Numbered from the stretch's first letter, positions 15,942 to 30,145 are shown. The stretch is 58,934 bases of DNA from an uncultured Clostridia bacterium (GCA_944349655.1 CALVNL010000007.1:1-58934), one strand, 5' to 3'. Notes: generated by a model from the sequence alone, not told the origin. Numbers and translations: made by a program.

Positions 15942-18109
15942 AACAGTTCCACTTTGCTTTTGTTACGCAGTAAAAATTCTTTCAGAAGGGAATATCTTTT
16001 GGCGGTGTAGTCGTTACCGACCATTCTCTTTATACACCCCTCTTCCCCGACGATAACCACCATTTTTTTTGCTCTCGTCACCGCCGTGTATAAAAGATTG
16101 CGGGTCATTATCATAAAATTGGCTCCGCTTAAAGCTAAAATTACCACGGGAAATTCGCACCCTTGCGATTTATGTACGCTGATACAGTAGGCAGGTATAA
16201 GTTCCTCCATACTCGCCGCCCCGTAAAAAACTTTCCTCTCGTCGTCGAACTCCACTTCCACCCCGTCTTTCGTGACCTTGGTAACGTACCCCGGTTCTCC
16301 GTTGAAAACTCCCGTGCCGCTTTCGCCGTCGGGTTTTTCCCATTTGAGTTCGTAGTCGTTCACGTTCTGCATAACCTTGTCGCCCTTTCTGTAAGGGAAG
16401 CCGTTTTTCAGATATTCCTCGTCCGACGGATTGAGTTGTTCCTGTATCTTCAGGTTAAGATTTTCCACCCCCACTATCCCGCGTTTAACGGGAGTAAGCA
16501 CCTGGATATCGTTGCTCGTCAAGCCCGTAAAATTCGGAATACGGGTTTTTAGCATACCGATAACGGTGTTTACGATATCCGAAGGATTATTTTTATACGT
16601 TATAAAGAAGTCCGTCTTGTTGTCGGTGACGGGCATCTCGCCCCTGTTAATGCGATGGGCGTTGGTGACTATAAGGCTGTCCCCTTCCTGCCTGTATATT
16701 TCGGTCAGAAAAACCGTCTTTATCTCTCCGCTGGAAATGACGTCGCCCAAAACGTTTCCGCAGGACACGCTGGGAAGTTGGTCCTTATCCCCTACAAGCA
16801 CCAGTCTCGACCCTTGCGGCAGGGCTTTCAGCAAGGCGTAAAAAACGTAAATGTCCGTCATACTGATCTCGTCCACTATGACTATGTCCGCTTCCAGAGG
16901 GTTGGTTTCGTTCCGTTCGAATTTCTGCTCCCCGAAGGAAACTCCCAGCAAGCGGTGAATGGTTTTCGCTTCCGCTCCCGTCATTTCGGTCATACGTTTG
17001 CTCGCCCGTCCCGTAGGCGCGCACAGAACCGTCTTTTTCCCTCTTTGCGAAGCAATACCGACTATGGCTTTTATAATGGTGGTCTTGCCCGTTCCCGGTC
17101 CGCCCGTTATCACCGTCACGCCATCCTTAAAAACGCTCTTTATCGCCGTCCGCTGATTTTCGTGCAATTCGATGACCGAACTTTTCTCGTAGTCGGCAAG
17201 CGATTTTTCTACGTCGATATCCCATTTTTCCACGGTTTTTTTCAACAAAATGAGTTTGGTCGCGATGGCGTTTTCCACCCTGTAATTGAGTTCGGTCGAG
17301 ACCATATCTCCGTCGGGAGTGGTGATTTTCCTCAATCCCGCCGCCTCGTTAAGGACTTCGTAAACTTCACTTACCTCCACCCCGAGAATTTTCGAAGCGG
17401 ATTCCGTCAGAATATTATCGGGCAGGCAGGTATGTCCGCCTTTGCCTGCGGCTTCGCTCAACGCATAGAATATCCCCGCCCTTATTCTGAAGGGACTGTG
17501 TTTGTCTATACCCATGGCGTTAGCTATCTTGTCGGCGGTTATAAAACCTATACCTTCCACTTCTTCCACCAGAATATACGGATTTTCGCTTACGACGGAA
17601 ATAGTCGCTTCTTCGTACCTGCGGTAAATTTTAAGCGCAAGCCCCATCGTTATACCGTATTTTTGCAGGAAAAGTATAGAGTCTTTCATTTTTCGGGTGG
17701 CTTTGTAAGACTCAATGATATCGTACAGTTTCTTGTCCCCTATCCCGGGAATTTTTTTCAGTTCGGAGGGGCGTTCTTCCAGAACGTCCAACGTCCTCAA
17801 CCCGAAATAATCCACTATCAGGCGGGCGGTTTTTTCTCCCACTCCCTTGAAAAGTCCCCCCGAAAGGTATTTGAATATCCCCTCTCTGTCGTCGGGGCGG
17901 GCGTATATAACTTCGTCCACCACGAACTGTTCCCCGAAACGCTGATTGGGTTTGAACTCACCGCTGAGTTCCAGCCATTCTCCTTCGGTCACAATAGGGA
18001 AAATACCGACAGCGGTAAAAAAATCGGTGTCGGTATCGAATGTTAGCACGGTATAACCCGTCTCCTCGTTGACGTAAATTACGTCTATGACTTTCCCCTT
18101 ATATTTCAT
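15923..18109 (-). CDS. recD2: RecD2-type DNA helicase
   Basis: The 728-residue SF1B helicase has the RecD2 layout: an N-terminal OB-like domain, tandem helix-hairpin-helix region (KKIPGIGDKKL and VEGIGFITADK), Walker A GGPGTGKTT near residue 335, DEISM for Walker B, and the C-terminal SVHKSQG motif. RecD2 is a 5'-3' helicase involved in mismatch repair and replication-fork maintenance. Genuine RecBCD partners are absent (AddAB is encoded at 44-50 kb), as expected for RecD2. It starts 3 nt after metK. Confidence 0.93.
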   Translation of the reverse strand: MKYKGKVIDVIYVNEETGYTVLTFDTDTDFFTAVGIFPIVTEGEWLELSGEFKPNQRFGEQFVVDEVIYARPDDREGIFKYLSGGLFKGVGEKTARLIVDYFGLRTLDVLEERPSELKKIPGIGDKKLYDIIESYKATRKMKDSILFLQKYGITMGLALKIYRRYEEATISVVSENPYILVEEVEGIGFITADKIANAMGIDKHSPFRIRAGIFYALSEAAGKGGHTCLPDNILTESASKILGVEVSEVYEVLNEAAGLRKITTPDGDMVSTELNYRVENAIATKLILLKKTVEKWDIDVEKSLADYEKSSVIELHENQRTAIKSVFKDGVTVITGGPGTGKTTIIKAIVGIASQRGKKTVLCAPTGRASKRMTEMTGAEAKTIHRLLGVSFGEQKFERNETNPLEADIVIVDEISMTDIYVFYALLKALPQGSRLVLVGDKDQLPSVSCGNVLGDVISSGEIKTVFLTEIYRQEGDSLIVTNAHRINRGEMPVTDNKTDFFITYKNNPSDIVNTVIGMLKTRIPNFTGLTSNDIQVLTPVKRGIVGVENLNLKIQEQLNPSDEEYLKNGFPYRKGDKVMQNVNDYELKWEKPDGESGTGVFNGEPGYVTKVTKDGVEVEFDDERKVFYGAASMEELIPAYCISVHKSQGCEFPVVILALSGANFMIMTRNLLYTAVTRAKKMVVIVGEEGCIKRMVGNDYTAKRYSLLKEFLLRNKSKVELLWGNSD

Positions 18110-18112
18110 TTA

Positions 18113-19279
18113 TTACAGATATTTTTTAAGCGTTTCCGCTTTATCGGTCTGTTCCCACCTGTAAGCAGGTTTTCCGAAATGTCCGTAACTTGCGGTATCG
18201 GAATAAACGGGGGCGTTCAAGCCCAGTTGCGCGATAATCGCCATCGGACGGAAATCGAATTCCTTTGCGACTATTACCTCCAGTTCCTTATCGCTCTTGA
18301 CGCCCGTTCCGAAGGTATTGACGTCGATTGCCACGGGATTGGCTTTACCTATGGCGTAAGAAACTATTATTTCGCATTTTTTGCACAGTCCCGCCGCTAC
18401 GAGGTTTTTTGCCGCATATCTGAGATAATACGTTGCGCTTCTGTCCACCTTGGTGGGGTCCTTCCCCGAAAATGCTCCGCCGCCGTGGGCGACGTATCCG
18501 CCGTAAGTATCTACGATTATTTTCCTGCCCGTAAGTCCGCTGTCGCCTTTGGGTCCGCCCACCACGAACCTGCCCGTGGGGTTAATGTAATACTTGGTGT
18601 CTTTATCCAGATATTTTTCGCCGATAACTTTTTTGATGACTTTTTCTTTCATATCCTTCCTCAAAGTCTCGATATCGACGTCGGGGTCGTGCTGCGTGCT
18701 TAAAACCACCGTATCCACTCTTACGGGTACGCCGTCGGCGTATTCCACCGTTACCTGCGCTTTCCCGTCGGGACGAAGGTAATTTATTTCTCCCGACTTT
18801 CTCACGTCGGCAAGTTTCTTGCAGATGCGGTTACTCAAAACTATGGCAAGCGGCATATATTCTTCTGTTTCGTCGGTGGCATAACCGAACATAAGACCCT
18901 GGTCGCCTGCGCCTATCCGGTCGTAATCGTCGCCGCCTTCACGGTGCTCCACGCTTTCGTCCACGCCTAAAGCGATGTCGGGCGACTGCTTGTTGAGAAG
19001 CATTTTTATCTCGACGGTTTCATAATTAAATCCGTATTCGTCCTTGTCGTAACCGATTTTCTTGATGGTTTCTCTGGCGATTTTCTCTACGTCGACTTTG
19101 GCTGAAGACGTTATCTCTCCCATTATAAGCAAAAAGTTTTCGGTGCAACAACATTCGCACGCCACTCTTGCATTCTTGTCGGAAGCGAGATAGGCGTCCA
19201 GAACGGCGTCGCTTATCTGATCGCATACTTTGTCGGGATGCCCTTCGGTTACGCTTTCCGAAGTAAATAAACGGTTCAT
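18113..19279 (-). CDS. metK: S-adenosylmethionine synthetase
   Basis: The 388-residue enzyme makes S-adenosylmethionine from methionine and ATP. Hallmarks are GHPDKVCDQ near the start, [12 protein letters not shown], and [17 protein letters not shown]. An AGGAGAA ribosome binding site precedes the ATG. No SAM riboswitch was seen in the 97 nt between rpoC and metK, only a hairpin, so transcription may come by read-through from rpoBC. It is followed at 3 nt by recD2. Confidence 0.96.
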   Translation of the reverse strand: MNRLFTSESVTEGHPDKVCDQISDAVLDAYLASDKNARVACECCCTENFLLIMGEITSSAKVDVEKIARETIKKIGYDKDEYGFNYETVEIKMLLNKQSPDIALGVDESVEHREGGDDYDRIGAGDQGLMFGYATDETEEYMPLAIVLSNRICKKLADVRKSGEINYLRPDGKAQVTVEYADGVPVRVDTVVLSTQHDPDVDIETLRKDMKEKVIKKVIGEKYLDKDTKYYINPTGRFVVGGPKGDSGLTGRKIIVDTYGGYVAHGGGAFSGKDPTKVDRSATYYLRYAAKNLVAAGLCKKCEIIVSYAIGKANPVAIDVNTFGTGVKSDKELEVIVAKEFDFRPMAIIAQLGLNAPVYSDTASYGHFGKPAYRWEQTDKAETLKKYL

Positions 19280-19310
19280 ACGGTTCTCCTTTTTTCTCTT
19301 TTATATCTGC

Positions 19311-19337
19311 GATAAGGCGGTTTTTGCCCGCCTTATC
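19311..19337. other. Strong hairpin between rpoC and metK
   Basis: Perfect 10-bp stem GATAAGGCGG / CCGCCTTATC with a 7-nt loop. There is no T-run after it in the minus direction, so it is not a standard terminator; it may set partial read-through or RNA processing between rpoC and metK. Confidence 0.5.
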
Positions 19338-19376
19338 CATTATACGCTTGTAGGTAAATTTCCGACAAAGAAATTT

Positions 19377-23003
<3,627 letters not shown>

Positions 23004-23015
23004 ATATTCACCTCA

Positions 23016-26000
23016 TTAAATCTCATCGTCGTCGAAACTCTTGTTGAGGATATCCTCGGTGTCGTTTACGCCGATAGCTCCCAGTTCGGACAGAATATCT
23101 TCGGTATCCTCTTCCTCGTCGTCCTCGTTTTCGGAATCGCTTTCAACGTTTCCGTAGAGGGAAGAGAACATATCTCCGAAACTGTCGTCATCGTCGTCGT
23201 AAAGGGTATCCTTGTCTCCGTCGGAAGTAAATCCGCCCAGTCCGTCGAGAGAAATGTCGTCGAGACTGACTTCTTTTTCTTCCTCTTTGCGGAGCGGAAC
23301 TTCGTACTCTTTTTCGTCGTCGTAATTTTCGGGAAGGTGGATTTCCTCCTCGCCTTCGCTGAACAGTTTAACGTCGAGACCGAGGGACTGAATTTCTTTC
23401 TTAAGCACTTTGAACGCTTCGGGAATACCGGGTTCTGCGGTGACGTCGGATTTAATAATACTGTCGAATATCTTCTGACGTCCCATAATATCGTCGCTCT
23501 TGACGGTAAGGATTTCCTGAAGAATGTGGCTTGCGCCGTAAGCTTCCAAAGCCCAAACTTCCATTTCTCCGAAACGCTGTCCGCCGAACTGCGCCTTACC
23601 TCCGAGAGGTTGCTGGGTGACGAGGCTGTAAGGACCGACGCTTCTGGCGTGAATCTTGTCGTCAACCAGGTGGACGAGTTTAAGCATATACATATATCCT
23701 ACGGTAACCCTGTTTTCGAACGGTTCGCCGGTGCGTCCGTCGTAAAGCTGAATTTTGCCGTCGAGAGGGAGATTGTTCTTTTCGAACATTTCCCTTATGT
23801 CGTTTTCGGTAGCTCCGTCGAAAACGGGCGTTGCGACTTTGATATCGAGAAGTTTTGCCACCAGTCCGAGGTGAACTTCCAGAACCTGTCCTATGTTCAT
23901 ACGGCTGGGAACGCCCAACGGGTTGAGAACGATCTGCAAAGGAGTGCCGTCGGCAAGGAAAGGCATATCCTCTTTGGGCAGAACTCTGGAAATGACGCCC
24001 TTGTTACCGTGACGTCCCGCCATTTTGTCACCGACGGAAATTTTACGCTTCTGAGCAATGTAAACTCTGACGAGTTTGTTGACGCCGGGATCGAGTTCGT
24101 CTTTGTTTTCACGAGTAAAGACCTTTACGTCCACTACCGTGCCGCCTTCGCCGTGCGGAACTTTCAAACTTACGTCCCTTACTTCCCTGCTCTTTTCTCC
24201 GAATATGGCTCTCAAAAGTCTTTCTTCGGGGGTGAGTTCGGTTTCGCCCTTCGGGGTAACTTTACCTACGAGGTAGTCGCCGCTTCTTACTTCGGCACCC
24301 ACCATAACTATTCCGTCTTCGTCCAGATATTTAAGTAAATCGTCGCTGACGTTGGGAATGTCGCGGGTTATCTGTTCCTCTCCGAGTTTGGTATCGCGGG
24401 CTTCTATTTCGTATTCTTCGATATGAATGGTGGTAAACACGTCGTGTTTGACCAGTTCCTCGCTGATAAGGATAGCGTCTTCGTAGTTGTAACCTTCCCA
24501 GGTCATAAACCCTATCAGAATATTTCTTCCGAGAGCGAGTTCTCCGTTCTGGGTTGCGGGACCGTCGGCAAGAATGTCTCCTGCGTTGACTTTGTCGCCC
24601 TTGTTGACTATGGGACGCTGATTGATACAGGTACCCTGGTTGCTTCTGCGGAATTTCTGAAGTTCGTAAACGTCTTCCTCCCCGCTTTCGGTCTTGACGG
24701 TAATTTCGTCTGCGGTAACGGAAGAAACCGTACCTGCGTTTTTGGCTATGGCGCAAACGCCGGAGTCGTAAGCGACTTTATATTCCATACCCGTGCCTAC
24801 GATAGGAGCTTCGGGACGGAGAAGCGGTACTGCCTGACGCTGCATGTTACTTCCCATCAAAGCACGGTTGGCGTCGTCGTTTTCCAGGAAGGGAATAAGG
24901 CTGGTGGCAACCGAAACGAGCTGTTTGGGATCCACGTCCATATAATCGACTTGCGTCACGGGATATTCTTTTATGTCCTCGCGGAAACGGCAGGTAATAC
25001 GTTCGTTGACGAAACGGCTGTTTTCGTCGAGAGGTTCGTTGGCCTGCGCCACTACGTACTTATCTTCTTCGTCCGCGGTCAGATAATCGACGTGGTCGGT
25101 AACGATACCGGTCTCCTTGTCCACTTTGCGGTAAGGAGCTTCGATAAATCCGTATTCGTTGATTTTGGCGTATGAACTCAAGCTGGTGATAAGACCGATG
25201 TTCTGTCCTTCGGGCGTTTCGATAGGACACATTCTTCCGTAATGGGAGTGGTGAACGTCACGGACTTCGAACCCTGCTCTTTCCCTGTTCAGACCGCCGG
25301 GTCCGAGAGCGCTGAGCTTACGTTTGTGGGTAAGTTCGGCTATGGGGTTGGGCTGATCCATAAACTGCGACAGCTGGCTGCTTCCGAAAAATTCTCTTAT
25401 CGCGCTGGAAACCGGGCGAATGTTGATGAGAGACTGCGGAGTCACGTCGTTGGGATCCTGAACGATACTCATTCTTTCCTTGATGACCCTTTCCAGACGG
25501 GTGATACCGATACGGAACTGGTTCTGCAAAAGTTCGCCCACGCTTCTTACTCTACGGTTGGAGAGGTGGTCGATGTTGTCGCAGAAATAGAACCCGTATT
25601 TCATACCGAGGTTGTAGCTTACGGTAGCCACGATATCGTCCACGGTTATATGTTTCATAACCAGGTTGTCCTTGTTGGCGATACAGGCGGCTTTCAAAGC
25701 TTCCTTGTCGTCGCCGCATTCTTCCAGCAAAGGCAAAAGATTAGGATAGTAAACTCTTTCCTTAATTCCGATATTGCGTGCGTTTTCGCCGATGTAAACG
25801 GACAAATCCACGGTATTGTTACCGATGACTTTGTATTCTCCGCCGTCGGGGGTCGCCACATAAACCACGTTAACGCCGGAGTTCTGAATTTCCTTTCCTT
25901 TTTCGGCGGTGACGACTTCGCCCTTTTCGGCGAGGATTTCGCCGTCGGGCGTTACCACGTCTCTTGCGAGAGTGAGTTTTTCTATTCTTTCGGCAAGGCT

Positions 26001-26846
26001 GAGTTTTTTGTTGAATTTATATCTTCCGACGTGAGTTACGTCGTATCTTCTCGGTTCGAAGAAAATGTTATGAATAAGGATATCCACACCGTTTGCCGCA
26101 GGAACTTCGCCGGGCTTCAGGCGGGAATACAAAGCGAGTTTGGCTTTTGCCGTATCGGTGACGTCGCCGTCTTTAGCCGCCGTCGCCATAATCATCGGAT
26201 CGTTGTCGAAGAGTTTGAAAAGTTCTTCGTTACTGCCGAAGCCGAGCGCTCTCAAAAGTACCGTCGCACTGATCTTACGGTTGCGGTCCACTCTGACGGT
26301 AAGAGTGTTGGTGCTGTCCTGTTCAAACTCCAACCACGCTCCCCTGTTCGGGATAACGGTGGTGTCGTAACGCATAACGCCGTTACGGTCGAGCTGACCC
26401 TTGGTGTAAACGCCCGGGCTTCTTACGAGCTGGCTGACTATAACTCTTTCGGCTCCGTTGATGATAAACGTACCCTTCTCCGTCATTTTGGGAATATCGC
26501 CCATAAAGACGGTCTGCTCCATCATCTTGCCGGTGTCTTTAACGGTAAGTCTGACTTTGACCTTCAGAGGGGAAGTGTAAGTGACGTCGCGCTCTTTACA
26601 TTCTTTGATGGTGTACTTGCAGGAACCTTCCAAAGTATGTTCCAGAAATTCCAACTCCAACTTTCCGCTGTAGTCGGTAATGGGCGAGAAGTCTTTGAAA
26701 ACGTCTTCGATACCTTCGCGAATGAACGTGTCGTAAGAATTCTTCTGAACTTCAATCAGATAGGGCATATCGAGAATGTGCTTGATTTTGCTGAAAGTCC
26801 ATCTCTCGGTATTGCCGCACTTAATCTTGTGGATTTTTTGAGACAT
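23016..26846 (-). CDS. rpoB: RNA polymerase beta subunit
   Basis: The beta subunit is 1276 residues from the ATG at 26846, which has AAGGAG at a good distance; the frame is open 24 codons further upstream without support. The rifampicin region is wild type at the common resistance positions ([21 protein letters not shown]). The last roughly 100 residues form a long Asp/Glu-rich extension that contains two DTEDIL copies. It is separated from rplL by about 3.3 kb of other genes and has its own strong promoter. Confidence 0.97.
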   Translation of the reverse strand: MSQKIHKIKCGNTERWTFSKIKHILDMPYLIEVQKNSYDTFIREGIEDVFKDFSPITDYSGKLELEFLEHTLEGSCKYTIKECKERDVTYTSPLKVKVRLTVKDTGKMMEQTVFMGDIPKMTEKGTFIINGAERVIVSQLVRSPGVYTKGQLDRNGVMRYDTTVIPNRGAWLEFEQDSTNTLTVRVDRNRKISATVLLRALGFGSNEELFKLFDNDPMIMATAAKDGDVTDTAKAKLALYSRLKPGEVPAANGVDILIHNIFFEPRRYDVTHVGRYKFNKKLSLAERIEKLTLARDVVTPDGEILAEKGEVVTAEKGKEIQNSGVNVVYVATPDGGEYKVIGNNTVDLSVYIGENARNIGIKERVYYPNLLPLLEECGDDKEALKAACIANKDNLVMKHITVDDIVATVSYNLGMKYGFYFCDNIDHLSNRRVRSVGELLQNQFRIGITRLERVIKERMSIVQDPNDVTPQSLINIRPVSSAIREFFGSSQLSQFMDQPNPIAELTHKRKLSALGPGGLNRERAGFEVRDVHHSHYGRMCPIETPEGQNIGLITSLSSYAKINEYGFIEAPYRKVDKETGIVTDHVDYLTADEEDKYVVAQANEPLDENSRFVNERITCRFREDIKEYPVTQVDYMDVDPKQLVSVATSLIPFLENDDANRALMGSNMQRQAVPLLRPEAPIVGTGMEYKVAYDSGVCAIAKNAGTVSSVTADEITVKTESGEEDVYELQKFRRSNQGTCINQRPIVNKGDKVNAGDILADGPATQNGELALGRNILIGFMTWEGYNYEDAILISEELVKHDVFTTIHIEEYEIEARDTKLGEEQITRDIPNVSDDLLKYLDEDGIVMVGAEVRSGDYLVGKVTPKGETELTPEERLLRAIFGEKSREVRDVSLKVPHGEGGTVVDVKVFTRENKDELDPGVNKLVRVYIAQKRKISVGDKMAGRHGNKGVISRVLPKEDMPFLADGTPLQIVLNPLGVPSRMNIGQVLEVHLGLVAKLLDIKVATPVFDGATENDIREMFEKNNLPLDGKIQLYDGRTGEPFENRVTVGYMYMLKLVHLVDDKIHARSVGPYSLVTQQPLGGKAQFGGQRFGEMEVWALEAYGASHILQEILTVKSDDIMGRQKIFDSIIKSDVTAEPGIPEAFKVLKKEIQSLGLDVKLFSEGEEEIHLPENYDDEKEYEVPLRKEEEKEVSLDDISLDGLGGFTSDGDKDTLYDDDDDSFGDMFSSLYGNVESDSENEDDEEEDTEDILSELGAIGVNDTEDILNKSFDDDEI

Positions 26847-26992
26847 CGCATTGCTCCTTATAAAAAAATTCTGAAATTCGCGCCGTCGTAAAAAAACGTC
26901 GTAATATAAAGATTGCAAGTTCCCCCAATCCCCAAAATTACTTCTTTTCGGGCTTGAGGGTATAGTACTTTACAATATTTACACATTGTAAT

Positions 26993-27021
26993 ATTATAAT
27001 AACCTCTGTCAAGTCTGTCAA
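26993..27021 (-). promoter_or_regulatory. rpoB promoter
   Basis: Minus strand: TTGACA, 17-nt spacer, TATAAT, a perfect consensus. A second TTGACA lies inside the spacer. The resulting leader of about 140 nt before rpoB shows no element I recognise. Confidence 0.85.
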
Positions 27022-27120
27022 CTGTTTTATCGTCCTTTTTTCAAAGAAAATACATAATAATCCCCTCTTTACGCGACAAAACCCGAAAGAAAAGGGAAAA
27101 AAAGGTTTTCGACTAAAGTA

Positions 27121-27149
27121 TTGACGGAAAACGGAATTTGCTGTAATAT
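27121..27149 (+). promoter_or_regulatory. Promoter of the gtrA-rqcP-ispDF operon
   Basis: TTGACG, 17-nt spacer, TAATAT, about 50 nt before the gtrA start. It is divergent from the rpoB promoter 100 bp away. Confidence 0.7.
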
Positions 27150-27198
27150 AAATATGTTATACTTATGTAGCCTATAAAAAGGGCGCGAGGGAGTAAAA

Positions 27199-27849
27199 AT
27201 GGAAAAACTGAAAACCTTCTTGAAGAAAGTCAAAGCGTACCTGGACGAACACGAAGATATAAGGCAGCTGGTATTTTTCACGCTGTTCAGCTTTGTGTGT
27301 TTCCTTATCGAATACGTCACGTTCTTCGTGCTGAAATTTGCGTTAAAGAACGTCAACGAACCTTTTGAATGGTTTATTTTCTCGTATAAAAGCGGAGGTC
27401 TCGGCGAATTCATCGCATTCTTAATGTCCAACGTGGTTGCTCAGGCTGCGACGTTCATTCTCAACCGCAAAAAGACTTTCAACTCCGACAACAATATCGT
27501 TTACGCCGCTTCGATGTATGCGGTAATGGTTTGCGGAATAATAATATTGAACACCTGGTTGGGAGGAGTTATCAGCGACGCCGTAACCGAAGGAACTTCC
27601 ATACCTCAGGATTTTGCTGCGATAATCGGCAAACTGGTGGGTTCTTTCCTCGCCTTCGTCATAAGTTTCCTGATGAGCAAGTTCGTAATTATGCGTAAAT
27701 CCAAAAATAAAGGAGAAGAAGAAACCCTCGCTTCCGACAACGCAGAAGTCGCTTCCGACAACGCAGAAGTCGCTTCCGACGGAGAGGAAGTCGCGGCGGA
27801 AGTTGCGGCTACCGAAACGACGGCGGAAAACTCTTCCGAGAACGAATAA
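27199..27849 (+). CDS. GtrA-like membrane protein with repeat tail
   Basis: The 216-residue protein has four predicted helices with the GtrA pattern (RQLVFFTLFSFVCFLIEY, then NVVAQAATFILNRKKTF). GtrA proteins are linked to transport of lipid-linked sugars or to cell-wall glycosylation. The C-terminal 45 residues are acidic and low-complexity, built from the 7-residue unit ASDNAEV. The ribosome binding site GGGAG is 5 nt from the ATG. The stop overlaps the rqcP start (TAATG), so the genes are coupled. Confidence 0.8.
   Translation: MEKLKTFLKKVKAYLDEHEDIRQLVFFTLFSFVCFLIEYVTFFVLKFALKNVNEPFEWFIFSYKSGGLGEFIAFLMSNVVAQAATFILNRKKTFNSDNNIVYAASMYAVMVCGIIILNTWLGGVISDAVTEGTSIPQDFAAIIGKLVGSFLAFVISFLMSKFVIMRKSKNKGEEETLASDNAEVASDNAEVASDGEEVAAEVAATETTAENSSENE
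27730..27792 (+). repeat. 21-bp tandem repeat inside gtrA
   Basis: Two identical 21-bp units and a third diverged one, in frame, encode ASDNAEV, ASDNAEV and ASDGEEV. Such repeats can change copy number by slippage; here every change of one unit would keep the reading frame. Confidence 0.9.
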
Positions 27850-28094
27850 TGAGACTGGACAAATATCTGAAAGTAGCCCGTATAATAAAGCGCCGTACCG
27901 TAGCCAACGAAGCCTGTTCCAAGGAGAGAGTCTCCGTCAACGGAAAGGAAGCCAAGCCCTCCAAGGAAGTTAAAGTCGGCGACGTGGTGACTGTAAGTTT
28001 CGGAGACAACAAATTCACTTTCAGGATACTGGAAGTTCCCGAAGGCAACGTAGCCAAGAACAGCGTGGGACTGTTATACGAAATACTGAGCTGA
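27849..28094 (+). CDS. rqcP: RqcP/S4-domain RNA-binding protein
   Basis: The 81-residue protein is essentially one S4 domain (MRLDKYLKVARIIKRRTVAN at the start, then a short beta tail). This matches YabO/RqcP of Bacillota, which stabilises the P-site tRNA on stalled 50S subunits while RqcH adds alanine tails. Normal length. It overlaps the gtrA stop by 1 nt and abuts ispDF directly. Confidence 0.85.
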   Translation: MRLDKYLKVARIIKRRTVANEACSKERVSVNGKEAKPSKEVKVGDVVTVSFGDNKFTFRILEVPEGNVAKNSVGLLYEILS

Positions 28095-29177
28095 ATGTTC
28101 GACGTAATAATCGCCGCCAACGGCAACTCGGTCAGAATGGGCTTCGACAAACTCGCCGAAAAAATCGGCGAGAATACCGTTCTTGCCCGTACCGTTAACG
28201 CATTCAGGGATATAGACGGAATAGAAAGAATAATCATCGTCAGCGACGACGCCCCCGATATCGAGGGCGTTTTGACTGTAAAAGGCGGCAAAACAAGGGA
28301 ACTGTCGGTACTGGAAGGTCTGAAAGCTACCAAGGCGGAATACGTGCTTATCCACGACGGCGCCCGTCCTTTCGTGAGTCGGGAACTGATAAAAAAAATT
28401 ATGCAATCCGCCTTAATCTGCGGTTCAGCCGTCCCCTGCCTGAAGATTACCGACAGTCTCAGAGGAATTTCCGACGGATATGTTTCTTCCCTTCCCGACC
28501 GTAACTCTTTCGTTACCGTACAGACACCTCAAGGGTTCGAAACGAAAAAACTTAAAAAAGCCTTCGCTTGCGCCGAAAAAGAAGGTTTACTCGAACGATT
28601 TACCGACGAAAGCGAAATTTATTCCCGCTACGTCGCCCCCTGTAAACTCGTCGAAGGAGAGCAAAGCAACCGCAAACTGACCACTCAAGCGGACTTTTTC
28701 GGGTTAAACGCCCGTATCGGTACCGGGTTCGATATCCACCGCTACGTCGAAGGAAAACCCCTCAGACTGTGCGGAATAGAAATCGATTATCCTTACGGAC
28801 TGCTCGCCCACAGCGACGGCGACGCTCCCTTGCACGCTGTAACGGACGCTCTGCTGACTGCGGCGGGAGAAAGGGACATAGGAGTGTTCTTCCCCGACGA
28901 CGACCCCCGATACGAAAACGCCGACAGTCGTATTTTCCTTAGAAAAGCCGCGGAGATTCTGAAAGAAAAAAATCTTTCCGTCAATTCCCTGAACGTCACG
29001 ATAATAGCCCAGAGTCCCAAACTCTCCCCTTATATAGAAAAAATGCGGCAAAATATTGCCGCATTACTGAATATTCCTTCGGAAAAAATCGCCTTAAGCG
29101 CGACCACCACCGAAAAACTCGGTCTGATCGGAGAAAACAAGGCCCTCGCCGCGCTGGCGGCGGTAGTGCTTGTTTAA
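28095..29177 (+). CDS. ispDF: Bifunctional IspD/IspF of the MEP isoprenoid pathway
   Basis: The 360-residue fusion has an N-terminal cytidylyltransferase part (IIAANGNSVRMGFDK, IHDGARPFV, VQTPQGF) and a C-terminal MECDP synthase part (GTGFDIHRY, LLAHSDGDAPLHAV, GVFFPDDD). The first makes CDP-methylerythritol, the second cyclises its phosphorylated form. The nucleotide loop AANGNSVRMG departs from the usual AAGxGxRM form. Both metal-binding Asp and His of IspF are present. Its stop overlaps the convergent rplI stop by 4 nt. Confidence 0.93.
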   Translation: MFDVIIAANGNSVRMGFDKLAEKIGENTVLARTVNAFRDIDGIERIIIVSDDAPDIEGVLTVKGGKTRELSVLEGLKATKAEYVLIHDGARPFVSRELIKKIMQSALICGSAVPCLKITDSLRGISDGYVSSLPDRNSFVTVQTPQGFETKKLKKAFACAEKEGLLERFTDESEIYSRYVAPCKLVEGEQSNRKLTTQADFFGLNARIGTGFDIHRYVEGKPLRLCGIEIDYPYGLLAHSDGDAPLHAVTDALLTAAGERDIGVFFPDDDPRYENADSRIFLRKAAEILKEKNLSVNSLNVTIIAQSPKLSPYIEKMRQNIAALLNIPSEKIALSATTTEKLGLIGENKALAALAAVVLV

Positions 29178-29620
29178 GCTTGCGTTACGTTCAATTCGAT
29201 TTTCGCAACGGTTTCCTTATAACACCACACTTCAACCGGGAATTTACCCAAATTTTTGATGGGCGTTTTTATCGTGATTTTCTTTTTATCCACGTCGAAC
29301 CCCGCTTTTTTCAAAGCGTCCGAAACGTCCTGCGTGGTGACGCTTCCGTACATTTTGTCGCCGTTGCATTTCACGGGAACGTCCACCGTTTTCCCGTCGA
29401 GGGCGGCTTTGAGAGCAAGCGCGGCGGCTTTTTCCTCCGCAAGACGCTTTTCTTCGTTTGCCATTTTCTGATTACGTTCGTTAATGGCATTTTTCGTCGC
29501 TTCGACTACCATCTTTTTGGGAATGAGAAAATTTTTGGCGTAACCGTCGTTCACTTCCGCAAGATCGCCTTTCTTTCCTATGGGTTTGATATCCTGTAAC
29601 AAAATAACTTTCATATTCAC
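29174..29620 (-). CDS. rplI: Ribosomal protein L9
   Basis: The 148-residue protein starts MKVILLQDIKPIGKKGD after two residues, the L9 N-terminal domain, followed by the long central helix and the C-terminal rRNA-binding domain (SVTTQDVSDALKK). It binds 23S rRNA. The gene is alone here, converging on ispDF with a 4-nt overlap; the usual neighbours (rpsR, dnaB) are not in view. It starts either at Met1 or at Met3. Confidence 0.95.
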   Translation of the reverse strand: MNMKVILLQDIKPIGKKGDLAEVNDGYAKNFLIPKKMVVEATKNAINERNQKMANEEKRLAEEKAAALALKAALDGKTVDVPVKCNGDKMYGSVTTQDVSDALKKAGFDVDKKKITIKTPIKNLGKFPVEVWCYKETVAKIELNVTQA

Positions 29621-29746
29621 ACTCCGAAAATAACGAATATTGTTTTCTTCGGTAAATTATAGCTTTTCGGAGGCGATTTGTCAACTCCGCGAATAATCCC
29701 CTCGCCTTTTCCCATACTAACTTCGTCAAAAGGAGAAACTTAAATT

Positions 29747-30049
29747 ATGATGCAACTCAAATGTACCACTTCCAACTGTCAACACAATCTTAAATGCCAC
29801 TGCAACGCAGGACTTATAAGCATTAACGAAAAAGGCGTCTGCGACAGCCGAGTAAAAAGAGCCGGAGGCGCATTGGAACAGACTTTCAAGGAAATGGAAG
29901 CCGCCGACGAATTTTTAAGCGACGCACCCAGCGTAGTCAGATGCAAAGCCGAATGCGTCTATAATAAGGATAACCGTTGCTCGGCTACCAGTATGCTGGT
30001 CAACGACGTCTTTATGTCCACCCGTTGCGCGACGAGAATAAAGAAATAA
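29747..30049 (+). CDS. DUF1540 protein with two Cys motifs
   Basis: The 100-residue protein carries two DUF1540-type cysteine clusters, CTTSNCQHNLKCHCNA at the start and CKAECVYNKDNRCSA in the second half, with a terminal Cys in STRCATR. These look like small metal-binding modules; function is not known. An AGGAG site lies 11 nt before the first ATG, with a second ATG immediately after. It is monocistronic and convergent with rplL. Confidence 0.85.
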   Translation: MMQLKCTTSNCQHNLKCHCNAGLISINEKGVCDSRVKRAGGALEQTFKEMEAADEFLSDAPSVVRCKAECVYNKDNRCSATSMLVNDVFMSTRCATRIKK

Positions 30050-30093
30050 TTTCGCGAGAAAATTTTCCCGTGCCTTTCTCAAAGGAAAAAAGG

Positions 30094-30126
30094 TAAAAAA
30101 AAAGACCGCCCGAAAAGGCGGTCTTT
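30094..30126 (-). terminator. Terminator of the rplJ-rplL operon
   Basis: Perfect 10-bp stem AAAGACCGCC / GGCGGTCTTT followed on the minus strand by nine or more T residues. It separates rplJL from everything downstream, so rpoBC cannot be transcribed from the L10 promoter. Confidence 0.92.
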
Positions 30127-30145
30127 AAGGAAAACAAGGTTAAAA

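Noticed and set aside
19280..19376. SAM riboswitch before metK
   Set aside because: The gap is only 97 nt and contains a single perfect hairpin; no SAM-I, SAM-II or similar core motifs are present.
25300..25420. Rifampicin-resistance changes in rpoB
   Set aside because: The common resistance positions (Asp in FMDQ, His in LTHKR, Ser in LSALG) are wild type.
25242..26891. Long plus-strand open frame (549 codons) opposite rpoB
   Set aside because: It mirrors the conserved rpoB reading frame; antisense frames stay open because of codon bias. No ribosome binding site or recognisable domain. Similar mirrors exist opposite recD2 (16655-18046) and the ABC gene (1627-2703).
26847..26918. Upstream extension of rpoB to 26918
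   Set aside because: The extra 24 codons have no ribosome binding site and do not resemble the RpoB N-terminus, whereas AAGGAG precedes the ATG at 26846.
27730..27792. Short direct repeats as a CRISPR array
   Set aside because: The 21-bp units are adjacent without spacers, in frame with gtrA, and encode an acidic 7-residue repeat.
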